A stretch of DNA of 64,000 bases from Astragalus membranaceus (GCA_039519185.1 CM076846.1:109836442-109900441); one strand, 5' to 3'; shown: positions 51,201-62,054, counted from the first letter of the stretch. Numbers and translations: made by a program. The notes: a model not told the origin generated them from the letters alone.

Positions 51201-52648
51201 ACCGGTTGGTGTTGAGCCACATGAGGATCTCTAGTTCCATAAGGGATTCTATTCGCTTAGCACAAGAAATCGATGTGAAGCTACAATCACAGAAAGTGTT
51301 ACCAGACTTTACCGAAGATAGTGATGGAGTTATTTGTTTCAACGGTAGGATCTGTGTGCCTGACGATGAGAGTATTAAAAAGCAAGTGCTAGAGGAAGCA
51401 CACCGGAGTTTATTTTCTGTACATCCTGGATCCACCAAGATGTATAGAGATTTAAAACAGATGTATTGGTGGCCGGGAATGAAGTTAGAAATTGCTGAAT
51501 TCGTATCACAATGCTTAACTTGTCAAAAAGTTAAGATAGAACATCAGAAGCCTGCTGGTTTGCTACGGTCACTAGACGTGCCAGTGTGGAAATGGGAAGA
51601 CATTTCTATGGATTTTGTAATGGCGCTGCCAAGGTCTCAAGCCGGTAACGACTCCATTTGGGTAGTTGTGGATCGGTTAACTAAATCAGCTCATTTTATT
51701 CCAGTCCGTTCGAGCAGTAAAGTATCCAAGTTAGCTGAAGTGTATTTGAAGAACATAGTAAGGTTACATGGGGTTCCTACCAGTATAGTGTCGAATCGAG
51801 ATCCGAAATTTACTTCTCGATTTTGGAAAGCTATGAATGAAGCAATGGGGACTAAAGTACTTCTTAGTACCGCTTATCACCCGCAGACCGATGGTCAGAC
51901 CGAGAGAACTATCCAGACATTAGAGGATATGCTTAGGGCTTCGGTACTTGATAACGGGAAGAAATGGGAGGATCATCTTCCACTGGTTGAATTCTCATAT
52001 AACAACAGTTATCATTCCAGTATCGGAATGGCGCCTTTTGAGGCCTTGTATGGAAGGAAATGTAGAACTCCATTGTGTTGGTGGGAAGTCGGTGAGAACC
52101 GATTGTTAGGACCTGAGGTGATTCAAGACACTACTGAAAAGATCCGCCAGATCAGGGGAAGAATGAAAGCTGCTCAAAGTAGGCAAAAGAGTTATGCCGA
52201 CAAAAGGAGAAGGCCGTTAGAGTTTGAGTCAGGTGATCATGTGTTTTTGAGATTATCACCAACAATTGGAACAGGTAGAGCAATACGGGTGAAGAAGCTC
52301 AGTCCTCGGTATATTGGACCCTTCCAAATTATCGAGCGAGTTGGGCCTCTTGCATACCGCGTCGCCTTGCCTCCTCCATTGTCAAATTTGCATGATGTAT
52401 TCCATGTGTCTCAGCTGCGGAAGTACATTCCCGATCCAAGTCAACCGTTAGATTTTGAAACGATTGATCTTCGACCGGACTTGTCCTTCCAACCTAATCC
52501 GAATTACATCATGGAACGTGGCGAGAGGACGCTACGGACAAAGTCAATTCCCATTGTCAAGGTGGTATGGGATGGTTTTTCCGCCGAGGAAGCTACTTGG
52601 GAGTTGGAGGACGATATGCGGGCTCGGTATCCGTATTTGTTCGCTTGA
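48254..52648 (+). CDS. Gag-Pol polyprotein of Tekay chromovirus B (1,464 aa), integrase DDE residue altered
   Basis: The frame is open from 48197, but the ATG at 48254 ([11 protein letters not shown]) fits Tekay Gag starts. Domains by rough residue: Gag 60-250; two zinc-knuckle-like motifs near 285-317 ([12 protein letters not shown] and [14 protein letters not shown]); aspartic protease about 366 (DSGATH); RT 560-740 with [11 protein letters not shown] and FIDDILVYS; RNase H about 840 ([10 protein letters not shown]); integrase zinc domain 1050-1095; integrase core 1115-1280; C-terminal chromodomain about 1432-1464 ([17 protein letters not shown]). The chromodomain puts it in the chromoviruses. 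All frames are intact, but the second acidic residue of the DDE triad is Asn ([10 protein letters not shown], codon AAT at 51794-51796), whereas element A here has CDRDPKF. Integration by its own enzyme is therefore doubtful. Confidence 0.95.
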   Translation: MARRGRGVPPPVDPNFEWMQNVIENQQKMMQDMMLMHQQQQILQQNAQQHQAPEPQVNPRRIFTEFLKMKPSEFRGGPDVMRAQHWLDDIEKIFVTMQVTDEDKLRLASHMLKGEANNWWTNARAMMETMGTPPTWDNFRTSFLEQFFPTAMRLDKENEFLTFTQGGLTVGQYTAKFEELYQFFGLAGYAPSDQWKTDRYKYGLREDIAQSLSSFPRTNYAAMVQQAYIAESDLSRLYASRKAFHQSKRNAGSSSSQMGPRHDSGKGGKYKGKQVQSSGSAQFRNCRLCGRYHRGECPPRPDRCYVCNEEGHYANKCPTKKNLQRAPNAPSQGRINTLDARTITPTDNLLRGTGSLFNNSVNILYDSGATHCFISQACVDRLGLALSELSEPITILTAAKGRVQTQSLCENCLLVIGDRQFVVKFICLPMRSMDIVLGMNWMAENHVTINCADRTISFASESVGLTQADSEATISYTEASQSLFQGAEAILIMLSASTETGLDLSSVQVVNEFLDVFPEEVSSLPPDREVEFSIELIPGTGSISIAPYRMSPLELKELKSQLEELISKRFIRPSASPWGAPVLLVKKKDGSMRLCIDYRQLNKVTIKNKYPLPRIDDLLDQLRGAVVFSKIDLRSGYHQIKVRALDIPKTAFRTRYGHYEFVVMPFGLTNAPAVFMDYMNRVFHTYLDQFVVVFIDDILVYSKTIEDHVQHLRIVLNVLREKKLYAKPSKCDFWMPEVKFLGHVISQSGVAVDPSKVEAVLNWERPTSVTEIRSFLGLAGYYRRFIQGFSQLVLPLTRLTRKAQPFIWNADCEECFEELKVRLTSAPILILPDPSLDFQIYSDASGKGLGCVLMQNQQVVAYASRQLKTHEENYPTHDLELAAIVYALKIWRHYLYGSRFEVFSDHKSLKYLFDQKELNNRQRRWVEFLKDYDFELKYHPGKANVVADALSRKSIHIAGLMMHEMELLESFRDLNLDSKPKRNRLVLSHMRISSSIRDSIRLAQEIDVKLQSQKVLPDFTEDSDGVICFNGRICVPDDESIKKQVLEEAHRSLFSVHPGSTKMYRDLKQMYWWPGMKLEIAEFVSQCLTCQKVKIEHQKPAGLLRSLDVPVWKWEDISMDFVMALPRSQAGNDSIWVVVDRLTKSAHFIPVRSSSKVSKLAEVYLKNIVRLHGVPTSIVSNRDPKFTSRFWKAMNEAMGTKVLLSTAYHPQTDGQTERTIQTLEDMLRASVLDNGKKWEDHLPLVEFSYNNSYHSSIGMAPFEALYGRKCRTPLCWWEVGENRLLGPEVIQDTTEKIRQIRGRMKAAQSRQKSYADKRRRPLEFESGDHVFLRLSPTIGTGRAIRVKKLSPRYIGPFQIIERVGPLAYRVALPPPLSNLHDVFHVSQLRKYIPDPSQPLDFETIDLRPDLSFQPNPNYIMERGERTLRTKSIPIVKVVWDGFSAEEATWELEDDMRARYPYLFA

Positions 52649-52687
52649 GGTATGTTGTGTCTAAATTTTGAGGACAAAATTCTTTCA

Positions 52688-52699
52688 AGTTGGGGAGAA
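52688..52699 (+). other. Polypurine tract of element B
   Basis: AGTTGGGGAGAA immediately before the 3' LTR start TGTAAC at 52700. Confidence 0.9.
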
Positions 52700-54810
52700 T
52701 GTAACATCCCCAGAATAATTAATCGAATTATTTGGATGTAAACCCAATTGAATTAATTTGGTACTTAATTGGTAAAATTATTGAGTGCAAAAATTAATTA
52801 TTGGTTGTCACAGGGTCGTTGACCGAATAATACGGACCAAGGAAGTTTTGGAATCGAAATAAGGAATTTGGGTCAATATGGTAATTGGACCACGCCACCA
52901 CTTATTTATTAGTTAAATAAATATGTGTGTGTGTGTTAATTAAAAGAAAGGAAAGAAAGAAAAGAAAAAAGGAAAGAAAGCGCAGAAGAGAAGAAACAGA
53001 GAAAAGAAGAGAAAGAAGAGAAAAGAGAGAAAGAAGAAGAAGAAAGGAGAGGAGAAAGGAAGAAGAAGAAGATCATCACCAACCATCCCAAAGTTCCATC
53101 CTCATCATCATCCTTGTTTCACCTTCCATTTCCTCAAGCTAGGTAAGCTCATACCCTTATTTCTCCCCTTTTCTCTTGATTTCGGAATTGAGAGGGATGA
53201 TGAATAGTGAACCGAGTTTGAGATGATTTTGATGGTTGAATCATGTCTAGCAGCAAGCCCAGCAACGGTTGTAAGCGGATTGAAGCTAAATTCGAAGTTT
53301 GGAGCGGATTGGAGATCCTAGGGTTCGATTGGGGATTTTTCGTGTCTCGGTGATTTCGGCTCGGCAACGACTCTCGCTTCAAGGGTGAGTTTTACTCACG
53401 CTTAGGATAATTTTGTGTCTCATTAGTCTTTACGTTAATTGGTTTCGAAAGATTTTTGGAACGAAAACCGTTATTTGAAAATATGTCGCGTTTTAATACA
53501 ATTTGTTTTGATTAAGTTTTTGATTGGATTGAGTGATTTTGTGGTTTGAATTGGACTCATTTTACTGGTTGTCAAATCTGTTTTTGATCGGAACAAAGAT
53601 CGGAATTGAGCGGAATAGCGGATTTCGCGAAAATCGCAAAATCTGTCTTAACAGACCCCCGTTCTGCCTGTTCGCGCCTCACCTGCGCTCCAGGCGCGAC
53701 TTCAGCGCAATTGGGCAGAACTTTCTGCCAGTTCGCGCGTAACTCGCGCTCCAGGCGCGACTTCAGCGCAGTTTGACAGAATTTCAACAATTTTTCACTG
53801 TTTTTCGTTTCGCGATAACTTTTGATCTGGGAACCCGATTGAGGTGTTCTAAGATGCGTTGGAAAGCTTATTCAGAGGCCTAACTGAATATTCTAGTTTT
53901 AAGGCAAAATAAACTGTTTTCGAAATTGAAAATTGTGTCAAAAAGTAGTCAACTAGAGTGCGAGTGTGAACTTCGAATTTATAAAATTGTGGATTAAAGT
54001 GTGTCATGGATTGTCTGATGTGATGGACCGTGGGTTCATAGTGCTGTAGATATATATGTTTATATGTATATCGAGTTGGGTGACGACCCATGTTTTGACA
54101 TACTAGGCGGGGCAGTCATGCTCCCCCAACCTAGGCTCCGTGCCAATAGGAGAATGTACTATTGGTAAGGGGGTTCACCGGGTATATAGCACTGGATTGC
54201 AGTCGGTGTTATGTCATGAGTTTGTTGTACGTACACCGGGGTTTAGCACTTTATTGCAGTCGGTGTCGTACTGTGCGATACACCGGGGTTTAGCACTTTA
54301 TTGCAGTCGGTGCCGCACTTTGTTTGTTCACGTTCACCGGGGTTAGCACTTTATTGCAGTCGGTGTCGTGTTGATTTAAAAAAAATGATTATTAACTGAC
54401 CGAGAGAGTTAGTAGGGGTCTCGGTAGAACTCACTGAGATTGTATCTCACTGTTTAAATGTTGTTGTTTTACAGATAAACAGGGACAGAAGAAACCTCAG
54501 AGGCACGAGTAGGTGGCCCCGAGTGATGGATGATGACTTAGTTTTACGTTTAAGTTTATTTCCCTTCTGTTGCCTGTGTTTCACAATACTATGGCATTAG
54601 TATTATGTTATCTTTTATTCCGCTTTCTTGTATGACTCTGACTACCATAGTTGCTGACAGGTTATGGTCTTGTTTGTATATAAGACTGTTTTGTTTTATT
54701 CAGCGAAAAATTATAATGGTATTCAGTGTCTGAACAGGAAATAATATCTCTGATGTATGTTTAATGTGCACTTGGGTGTTTTTAACAAATAAAAATACCA
54801 GGGTGTTACA
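52700..54810 (+). repeat. 3' LTR of element B
   Basis: Near-identical to the 5' LTR. Differences seen are CACACC/CACGCC (about 52894), TTCAACAG/TTCAACAA (about 53788), TGTATCAC/TGTTTCAC (about 54580) and two fewer A in the A-run near 54378. It is followed by the target duplication ATATG. Confidence 0.96.
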
Positions 54811-57093
54811 ATATGGCCCAAATAGGCAATAGAATTCTAGGCAAATGTACACTTAGACTGCTTCAAAAAGAACTGTTGGGTCATGAGGCACTGAAACACA
54901 GTCTCCAAGTGAGAGAGATGATCTGTTAGTGAGCTACTGTAGACCAGAATGTCGTCAAAGAAGACTATAACAAACTTGCGAGGATATGGTTGAAACAGAG
55001 AGTTCAGTGTTGTCTGGAATGTTGATGGAGCATTGCACAAGCCAAAGGGCATCACAAGGAACTCATAGTGTCCTTGATGAGTTCTGAAGGCTATCTTGTG
55101 CACATCATATGGAGCCATTTTGATTTGGTGGTACCCAGAGCGAAGATCCAGCTTGGAGAACCACTTAGTGCCATGTAATTCATCCAAAAGCTCATCAATG
55201 GCAGGAATATGGAACCTGTCCTTGACTGTGATGGCATTTAGGGCTCTATAATCTACGCAAAAGCGCCAAGTGCCGTCCTTCTTTCGCACCAGCAACACGG
55301 GTGAAGAGAAGGCACTGGTGCTAGGTTGTATGATTCCTTGCAGGAGCATGTCATGTATCTGGGCCTCAATCTCTTGTTTTTGGAACTGTGGGTAGCGGTA
55401 TGGGCGTACATTGACAGAGTCTTTTCCATGTATGAGAGGAATTTTATGGTCGGTGGGTCTTTGTGGTGGTAGGGCATTTGGTTGGGAAAATAGGGAGAGT
55501 AGTTTGTAAGGAGGTTTTCTAAGGCTGGTGGGTGGTTGTTCTGGTTGTCTATGTCAGGTGAAGGGGTTAGGAGGTGAAATTGTAGTATAGTGTCAAGGGA
55601 TTGGGTTGAGGCTAGGCGTTTGAGTTGGTGCATTGAGGCTTCAGTGGGACTTGGTTTAGGGCTGCCAGAGATTTTGATGGTTTGGTTGTTCATGGTGAAA
55701 GACATGGTGAGGTTATTATAGTCAGTCAAGACAGGACCTAGGGTTTTTAACCATTGGACCCCTAAAACCAATTCAGCTCCATTCAAAGGAATAACAAACA
55801 AATCAACAGTAAACAATTGTCCATCAAGGCATAAATCAACATTTTTACACAGAAAAGAACAAGGTAATTCCTCGCCATTCCCTATTAACACAAGGAAAGC
55901 CTAAGATGGTTCAAGACATAGACCCAATTGCTTAGCTACCCTATCTTGTATAAAATTGTGTGTGCTGCCACCATCAATGAGGATTGTGAGTGTTTGGTTA
56001 TGGATTTGGCCCTGAACTCGTAGTGTTTGAGGAATGGTGTGACCCATGAGGGCATGTAGGCTAATGTGTAGGCTAGGTTCTTCTTGTGGGGTGGGTGGTG
56101 TCTCAGGTATGGGTGTAATGGCCATGGCCGTGGGTGCACGGTTGTCTGGGTCTTCAGGTTCAACAATAAGTAGAAAAAATTGGCGTTTACAACGGTGACC
56201 TGGTTGGAGTCTTTCGTCACAGTTGTAACACAACCCTTTTTCTCTTCTTGCTTGAAGCTCTGCCGGTGAAAGGCGTTTAATAGGAGGTTGTTTAGTGGTG
56301 TTTGGCCGTGTAGAAGAGATGGCTACATTGGTGTTTTGGTTTGTTGTTATGGTGTGTCGTGAAGTGTTTTTCTGGTGTGAGGTGGTAGCAGAGGCATCAG
56401 GACGACGGCGGTACGTGGGTTTATCATTCAATTTTTCCTCTTACAGTTTAGCTAAACTAATTGCCTGAGAAAGAGAGATTGGTTGGAATACCTGTACCTC
56501 ATGGCGAATCTCTGGCTTGAGCCCAGAGATGAAGCAGCTCAGGTAGAACTCGTGCCGAAGACCAACGATTCGATTTGCCAAAGCTTCGAAACTAGTCTGA
56601 TACTCCTTCACATTGGTCGTTTGACAGAGTTTGAATAGAGCTCCTTTGGGATCTTCGTATTGCGATGGCGCGAATCGAATCTCCGGAGCGTGTAAGAAAG
56701 CTTGCCATGAATGTAAGAGACTGTTGCTGTGCATCCATTAAAACCAAGTGAGAGCTTCACCATCCATGTAGAAAGAAGCAATGTGAAGGCGTTGAGCTTC
56801 GGGAGTGCGATGGAAGTCGAAGAACTGCTTGATTTTGAAGATCCAACTGAGTGCCTCCTTCCCGTCAAAGTGAGGGATCTCAATTTCACTGAACTCGTGC
56901 CAAACACAGCAGTTTGAGCTGGTGTTTCAAACCCTAAAGCTTGAAAACCCAGAGGACCCATGCGAGTGTGAATCCGGTTGAGCTCATTTTGGAACGATTG
57001 CTGAGTTTCTTGAAAACCTCGTTGATTTTCCAGAAGTTGTTGAAGAAGATCGGCGAGGTTAGGGGTCGGCGGTGTTGGAGGCGGAGTCGACAT
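54811..57093 (-). pseudogene. Ty3/gypsy element E: Gag, protease and RT remnants
   Basis: In minus sense Gag starts at the ATG at 57093 (MSTPPPTPPTPNLADLLQQL), with a frameshift near 56700 (FEALANRIVGLRHEFYLSCF follows). A stop comes near 56440, then a zinc knuckle (CYNCDERLQPGHRCK), protease (LIDGGSTHNFI), a broken linker, and RT from 55349 (VLLVRKKDGTWRFCVDYRAL, FFDDILVYS) to KQSKCTFA at 54837, where element B cuts in. The sequence fits a Ty3/gypsy lineage distinct from Tekay; I lean to a Reina-like chromovirus without being able to show a chromodomain. Confidence 0.87.
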
Positions 57094-57117
57094 TGCAAAC
57101 GAATGAAAGCACCAATT

Positions 57118-57594
57118 GTTGTGGTTTTGGTGAAGAAGGAAAACCACAGTGACTGAGAGTGAGTGTTTTAGCAGCTATTAAGTGATAAAAATGAACAAGC
57201 GGTGATTGAAAATAAAAGAGAGTAATGACTCAATTCCTCCATAAGTCGAGTAGCCTCTTTTGGATAATTCTTTTCTTGCCTTTATTGATTGGAATCTTTT
57301 AGTACATATAGAGTAGCAATACAAGCCAGTTGTAATTCATTTGGCTCAATCCCTAGAGAGCTAACAAAAGGACAAAAGGCATATTTAATAGTACAATCAA
57401 GAATCCTATGTAAAACCTAGGCAAGATCATCATCAAATATCTAACTCATGACATAAGCATTCTGCCATTTGGGCTTGCCAGCATTCCTCTTGGACCTTTC
57501 TCTGGGCTTGTGTTTTATATTGGGTTCATCTATCTCATCCTCAACATTAGTAACTAGGCCCAATTCTTCAGTATTGCTCATTACACAAACTCAG
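57118..57594 (-). repeat. Possible 5' LTR of element E
   Basis: In element sense, an ATTGGTGCTTTCATTCG stretch at 57117-57101 follows a CCACAACA end, a common arrangement of LTR end and primer-binding region. The plus-strand block from TGTTGTGG (about 57118) may run to ATTACACA at 57594. A 43-base piece of it (57185-57227) recurs at 44708-44748 at the other end of E. Outer limit uncertain. Confidence 0.4.
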
Positions 57595-57882
57595 TGTTGG
57601 CAAGTGCGAAATTTGATCTTAAGCACGAACGGAGATTAGTCTTTCGTTGAAAACATTGGGACACTCCGTGGGTAGCCAACGATGGTCCGAACAAAAAAAT
57701 AATAACACATGAAATGTAGCAAGTCACCTTAATAAACTAAATGTTCCATAATTTTAAAAAAATAGTTGACTCCAGCACTTTATAAAGAACTAACACAGAT
57801 ACAGAAACTTCAACAACTTGCACTTTGATTAATAAATTAAAAAAAAACAGATACAGAAACATTAAAAGAATAATCAGCATAC
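57595..57882. other. Spacer, nothing recognised
   Basis: AT-rich, no open frame or repeat recognised. Confidence 0.4.
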
Positions 57883-57983
57883 TTGGATGGGCTCCTCAGA
57901 TGGGTGTGGAAGTGCCAAAGGTTGGACTATCATGGCCAAGTGCATTCCTGATGTTGCCAGAAGATCAGTAGTGAAAGGAATCT
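57883..57983 (-). pseudogene. Isolated exon of SEC24C/D-like COPII coat protein
   Basis: On the minus strand a perfect acceptor (TGAAACAG) is followed by IPFTTDLLATSGMHLAMIVQ and PLALPHPSEEPIQ, and then a donor GTATGC. This matches the region just before the zinc finger of plant Sec24-like proteins related to At4g32640 (Sec24 selects cargo into COPII vesicles at the ER). Only this 101-base exon is present; no neighbouring Sec24 exon was found within several kb. It is most likely a transposon-captured fragment. Confidence 0.75.
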
Positions 57984-58049
57984 GTTTCATTCAACAACAA
58001 GAACAAAGCACATGAAGGAAAATCAATATGAAATGACAGAAATCTCAAA

Positions 58050-58408
58050 TGGACCAACTCTTACAAATTGGTCATGGGTTTCCATCATGTCGCGCACGCC
58101 GCCGTCGGTCTAAATATCCATCACTGAATAGTAGATACTACCGTCATCTCCACAATGGGGCTTGCGATAAACAACACTAGTTACCTGTCTAGGAAATTGC
58201 CCCTCTCGACCTTCCTCTCTACTTTTTTCTTGAACTCCGAGAATTTGATGTCCATTTTCATCCTACAAAAGGCATGTTTGGGACATTGAAACCAAACACC
58301 ATTTTGCTTCGTGGTGATACTTTCACGGTGATGGAGGACAATCAGGAAAGAATCCATTAAGAACTGGGTTGATGTGGACTCCATTTCAGAGGGGTAGTTT
58401 GTAAACAA
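58050..58408 (-). pseudogene. MULE transposase N-terminal fragment (PB1-like region)
   Basis: The minus strand reads MDSFLIVLHHRESITTKQNG, VWFQCPKHAF, MDIKFSEFKKKVERKV, and after a frame break VVYRKPHCGDDGSIYYSVM with DMMETHDQF. This is the N-terminal ubiquitin-like/PB1-like region typical of plant Mutator-like transposases. The catalytic transposase domain does not follow; instead the SEC24 exon lies downstream in the same sense. Confidence 0.6.
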
Positions 58409-59254
58409 ATAGGGATGTTGGTAGAGGTTGGTGTGAAGGAAATGGGATAAACTGATAGGCTATTTCTAGTGGACGACGTCTTATGTGAGAGATTGATTAT
58501 TATTTTTTACGATAAATCTGAACCGTTGAAATTCTATCAGTTGTGGCACGCTTTCCAAAGCAAATGTCATCCGCCCTTTTTGTACACATTTGACTAATTG
58601 TAGTCTGTTGATCAAAAGTGTCGTTGGAATCTGAGTCGTTGAAATGCGGAACATTCCTGTTAAAAAGTTTTGCAGAATAGCAGAATTTTTTAAAGGGTAC
58701 GATATTATGCCACCGTACCCTTTCTATTGAAAATTTTACTGAGTACGACATCATGCTACCGTACCCTTTCGGTTACATAGTCGTATTTGTTAAATTTTAC
58801 GCAGTGGGGGTGTGTGCTAAGATATATGCCACGACATCATGATACCGTAACGGTTCGGTACCATGATGCTGACCCGTTAAATCCCAAAAAAAGGAGACAC
58901 GCTGAAAAGTTCTTTTTCTTTTCCATTAATGGTATTTTAGTCATTTCGTAGGTTTTGGAAGTGTGCGTTGAGTAGCGTGGCGGTTGGAAGAACTATGGGC
59001 CAAAAAATCTATTCTTTAGTTTCTGGGCCGGTGTTCAAATATGGGCCGGTTCAGGTATATGGGCAACAAAATCTATGTAATCAAGTATTTCATGCATATC
59101 AAAAAAATGAGAGTAACAACTCACAAGTCCCCACTTTGGGAAACCTATGTGCTTTTTTGGGAATGTGCAACCCTAGATGGCCAAATTGTCGCTTCAGTAG
59201 AATTTATTGACGGATAATTTTGAACATGGTGATGCCCTATATGAGATGTGTCCA
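58409..59254. other. Intergenic sequence with repeated CCGTACCC motifs
   Basis: Contains a 10-base perfect inverted repeat AAAGGGTACG/CGTACCCTTT at 58692-58723 and further copies of TACGACATCATGNTACCGTA at 58744 and 58830. No gene was recognised. Confidence 0.5.
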
Positions 59255-59392
59255 ACCATTGTTCTATAAAGCTGGCAAATGCCGAAATTGTTAGACTGGA
59301 TATCATGTCTCGGGTTCGAACCTGGGCTCACAATTGTGTGCGTCAGTTTCTAGTGATAATTGTCACTTCGTCTACAAACAAAAAAAAAACTC
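59255..59392 (+). mobile_element. SINE-like retroposon
   Basis: Box A-like TGGCAAATGCC at about 59272 and a perfect box B GGTTCGAACCT at 59315 are spaced as in tRNA-derived SINEs. They are followed by a tail region ending in a run of nine or ten A near 59380. A tRNA cloverleaf is not possible. No clean target duplication was found. Confidence 0.55.
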
Positions 59393-59552
59393 TTCTTTTC
59401 ATATTTTCCCCAAAGCCAATTACTGCCTGCAATCAATAATTGGAAGTGCTTAAAATATGTGCAAGCCTTTATCATATGGAGGTTCCCGCTTGTTCCTCTT
59501 TTTCTCTTCTTTCACACAATTTCATCTACTATCAATCTAATAAAATCAAGTG

Positions 59553-60376
59553 CGGGATTGTCCTAGAGCTCAATATTTTTGGCAACTGTTTGGTTTCCAT
59601 CAGTTGGCTGACTTTAACATAACCATTGTTGACTCTTGGCTCCGGACTAATGCTACTGGTTCCTATGGTCCTCTTTTTATAGTTACTTTTTGGGAACTTT
59701 GGAAAACTAGAAATGAGGAGGTCTTTGCTGATACTAAATGGGAGAATTGGAAGATCATCAGTAGAATTCGCTCTCTCATGTAATCTATTTCTAAGTTGCT
59801 TGGCACGAAGGAAACTCCTAGACAACCTCGTCTCGTCTCTTGGCATCCTCCACCAGAATCTTATATCAAACTGAATGTAGACGGTAGTTCTTTTGGTAAC
59901 CCTGGTAGATCCAGTTTTGGAGGCATTGTTAGAGACCACCTCGGTTAGTGGATTCTCAATTTCTCTGGTAGCTATGGGGATACAACTAACATAAACGCAG
60001 AACTTCAAGCCATTATGAAGGGTCTTTCTATTGCTCGCCAACAAGGTTTGAACAGTCTCATTTGCGAAACTGATTCGAAGATTGCTTTGACCTTTATCTC
60101 CGAGGGAGTCCCAAGATCTCACCCTTATGCTCCCTTAGTTGATCATATTTGTTCTTTGAAGAATTTGGATTGGCAGGTCTCTTTCATTCATCTTCGGCAA
60201 GCAAAACAATGTGCAGATTGGTTAGCTAAACAAGGTTCCATGAAGAATTCTGGTGTTCAAATTTGGACACATTGTCCTGCTGCTATCTCCTCTACTCTTT
60301 TAGCTGATGCTATAGGTGTAGAAAGAGTTAGATTGTGGTTCCTGTGTTTTCTTTTTTCCTTTTATTTGTATCAAAA
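59553..60376 (+). mobile_element. 5'-truncated LINE insertion with target duplication (RNase H end)
   Basis: The 11-base sequence AAAATCAAGTG flanks it at 59542-59552 and 60377-60387. The body encodes the end of plant L1 ORF2: FWELWKTRNEEVF, then the RNase H domain KLNVDGSSFGNPGRS, GGIVRD, NAELQAIMKGLSIARQQG, ETDSKIAL and VSFIHLRQAKQCADWLAKQG. Two in-frame stops (59780 and 59948) disable it. The 3' end reads TATTTGTATCAAAA, the usual kind of A-rich LINE end. Overlap of the A-run with the duplication leaves its exact length uncertain by a few bases. Confidence 0.88.
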
Positions 60377-60387
60377 AAAATCAAGTG

Positions 60388-61195
60388 TTAGGAAAAAGTC
60401 TAAATTAGACATCTTAATATTTTGCCATTTGTATCAAAATGAGGACAATTAAGTAAAACTACCACAAAATGCCAAGAATTTGCTAGTTTTTTCAGCTTTT
60501 TGATTTACTGCAAAAAACGGTCGCACTGACCTAAAGATGGCGTAAAAGCCGTCGCCCGGTCAATTGCCAAAAAAGGAAACCTGCAGGAAATTATAAAACC
60601 ACCTACCGCAAAAAGTAAAGCTGCAAAAAAAGGAAACCGAATGGCTGACACGCCCCTATCTAGCAAAAAGAGGAAAGAATTTATCAAGAGAGAGAAAACC
60701 GAATGGCTAACACCCCCCTGACGCGCAGCTAACACGCCCATGACGCGTTGCAGAGAGAATTTCCATTTTACTATAAATACTATTAACTTTATCTTTTTTA
60801 GTTTACACTATTTACTTTATCTAATAAAATTGCTAAAATTAATCAATTTAACCACTAATAATTGTCAAAAAATTTAACAACTAACAAAAAATCCAAAATA
60901 TTTTTTTAAAAATAATTTAATAAGTTATAAAAATGATTACATTAATATTAAATTATCTAAAATTACTATTTACTATAATCTATCTATAAAAAAATCAATT
61001 TAACCACTATACAGTTGTCAAAAAAACTAACCACTATCAAAAATTCCAAAATTATTTTTTTGATTATTTAATAATTAAATTAAAATAATTGAATTGAATT
61101 GATATTAAATGATCTAAAATTTACTATAATCTATCTATTAAAATACTAAAATCAATCAATCTAAGTTGTAAAAAAAAAATTAATCACTATCAAAA
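60388..61195. other. AT-rich intergenic sequence
   Basis: 60540-60760 has repeated GGAAACCGAATGGCT and ACACGCCC-type pieces. 60780-61190 is more than 80% A/T by eye with recurring CTAAAATTAATCAATTTAACCA-like words. No gene was seen. Confidence 0.5.
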
Positions 61196-61372
61196 AAGCG
61201 GCGACGGGAGCGTCAACAAGTAGAGACAACGGGAGCGACAACGAGTAGAGACAATAGGAGTGGCAACGGGAGCGACAACGGAAACGACAACGGGAGCGGC
61301 AACAGGAGCTGGAACGGGAACGGCAGTAGGAGTGGCAACGGAAGCCGCAATGGGAGCGACAATAGGGGTGCA
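61196..61372. repeat. Minisatellite with about 12-bp GGGAGCGACAAC unit
   Basis: About 14 imperfect units of GGGAGCGRCAAC and variants (GTAGAGACAAC, GGAGTGGCAAC). Frames across it give meaningless Cys/Arg repeats on the minus strand. One isolated unit GGCCAACGGGAGCG recurs at about 61600. Confidence 0.9.
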
Positions 61373-61654
61373 TATCTTATATTAGATCTCATTTTCTATA
61401 TGGCAGAGAAAAAAATGTTGATTTTTTTTTAACTATTTCCAAAATGAGTTTTTTTTAAGCAAATTGAAATATAGCCTTTTTATTGAGTTTTTTCTTTTTC
61501 TTTTATTAAATTTTACAATTTTTAAGTTGTTTATAGGTTCATAGAAAATTATAATAAATACAGTGTCACTCGTGCGGATGCACAAGAGAGGCAACGAGAT
61601 GGCCAACGGGAGCGTTTTTTACTCCATTATAAATATTATAAGAAGATACCCACT

Positions 61655-61883
61655 TTTTTTTTGCAATGCATAGGCAAAAAATAAAGAATGTTGAATTATT
61701 TTACAATTGGTTTTTTTTTTTGCAATGCATAGGCAAAAAATAAAAATGAGAAAGTTTTTTACAACGATAAACCAAAAAAAAAACATTATATTTAAACGTA
61801 CGAAGCATATATTTAATGAGAAAGTTTTTTACAACGATAAACCAAAAAAAACATTATATTTAAACGTACGAAGCATATATTTT
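61655..61883. repeat. Two nested tandem duplications
   Basis: TTTGCAATGCATAGGCAAAA appears at about 61659 and 61720. A unit of about 70 bases starting ATGAGAAAGTTTTTTACAAC and ending ACGAAGCATATATTT appears at 61747-61815 and 61817-61883. The end of the second unit became the target of a SINE. Confidence 0.88.
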
Positions 61884-62038
61884 TTTTTGAGATTAAAACC
61901 GTGGAGGGGGAGAGAGCGCGGCAATCGGTAATCTCACATCACCAAGGAAATACTTTTCGTGAGAATAGAGTCCAGGAGCAAACCGAGTCGGCCCTTACGG
62001 ACCATAGCCCGCTCACCACTAGGCCAAATCCATTGGGT
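61884..62038 (-). mobile_element. SINE with 16-bp target duplication
   Basis: The target duplication TACGAAGCATATATTT lies at 61867-61883 (overlapping the T-run) and 62039-62054. In minus sense the body starts AACCCAATGGATTTGGCC, has box A-like GGCCTAGTGGTGAGC and box B-like CGGTTTGCTCCTGG, and ends in an A-run (T-run at 61881-61888 on the plus strand). This is the full layout of a tRNA-derived SINE of about 155 bases. Confidence 0.85.
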
Positions 62039-62054
62039 TACGAAGCATATATTT

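Larger units (their letters stand above)
46008..54810 (+). mobile_element. Ty3/gypsy Tekay chromovirus B, structurally complete, very young (8,803 bp)
   Basis: 5' LTR 46008-48120 (2,113 bp) and 3' LTR 52700-54810 (2,111 bp) are bounded by TGTAAC...GTTACA and by a perfect 5 bp target duplication ATATG (46003-46007 and 54811-54815). The primer-binding site, one uninterrupted gag-pol frame and a polypurine tract are all present. I count about three substitutions and one 2-base A-run difference between the LTRs, so insertion is recent: roughly 50-60 thousand years if 1.3e-8 per site per year applies. It sits in the RT domain of element E, in opposite orientation. Confidence 0.96.

Noticed and set aside
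59311..59330. GGTTCGAACC looked like the T-loop of a tRNA gene
   Set aside because: No acceptor stem, D-arm or anticodon arm can be formed; box spacing and the A-run fit a SINE better.
61161..61373. Cys-rich small protein on the minus strand
   Set aside because: The frame is produced by the 12-base minisatellite and has no independent support.
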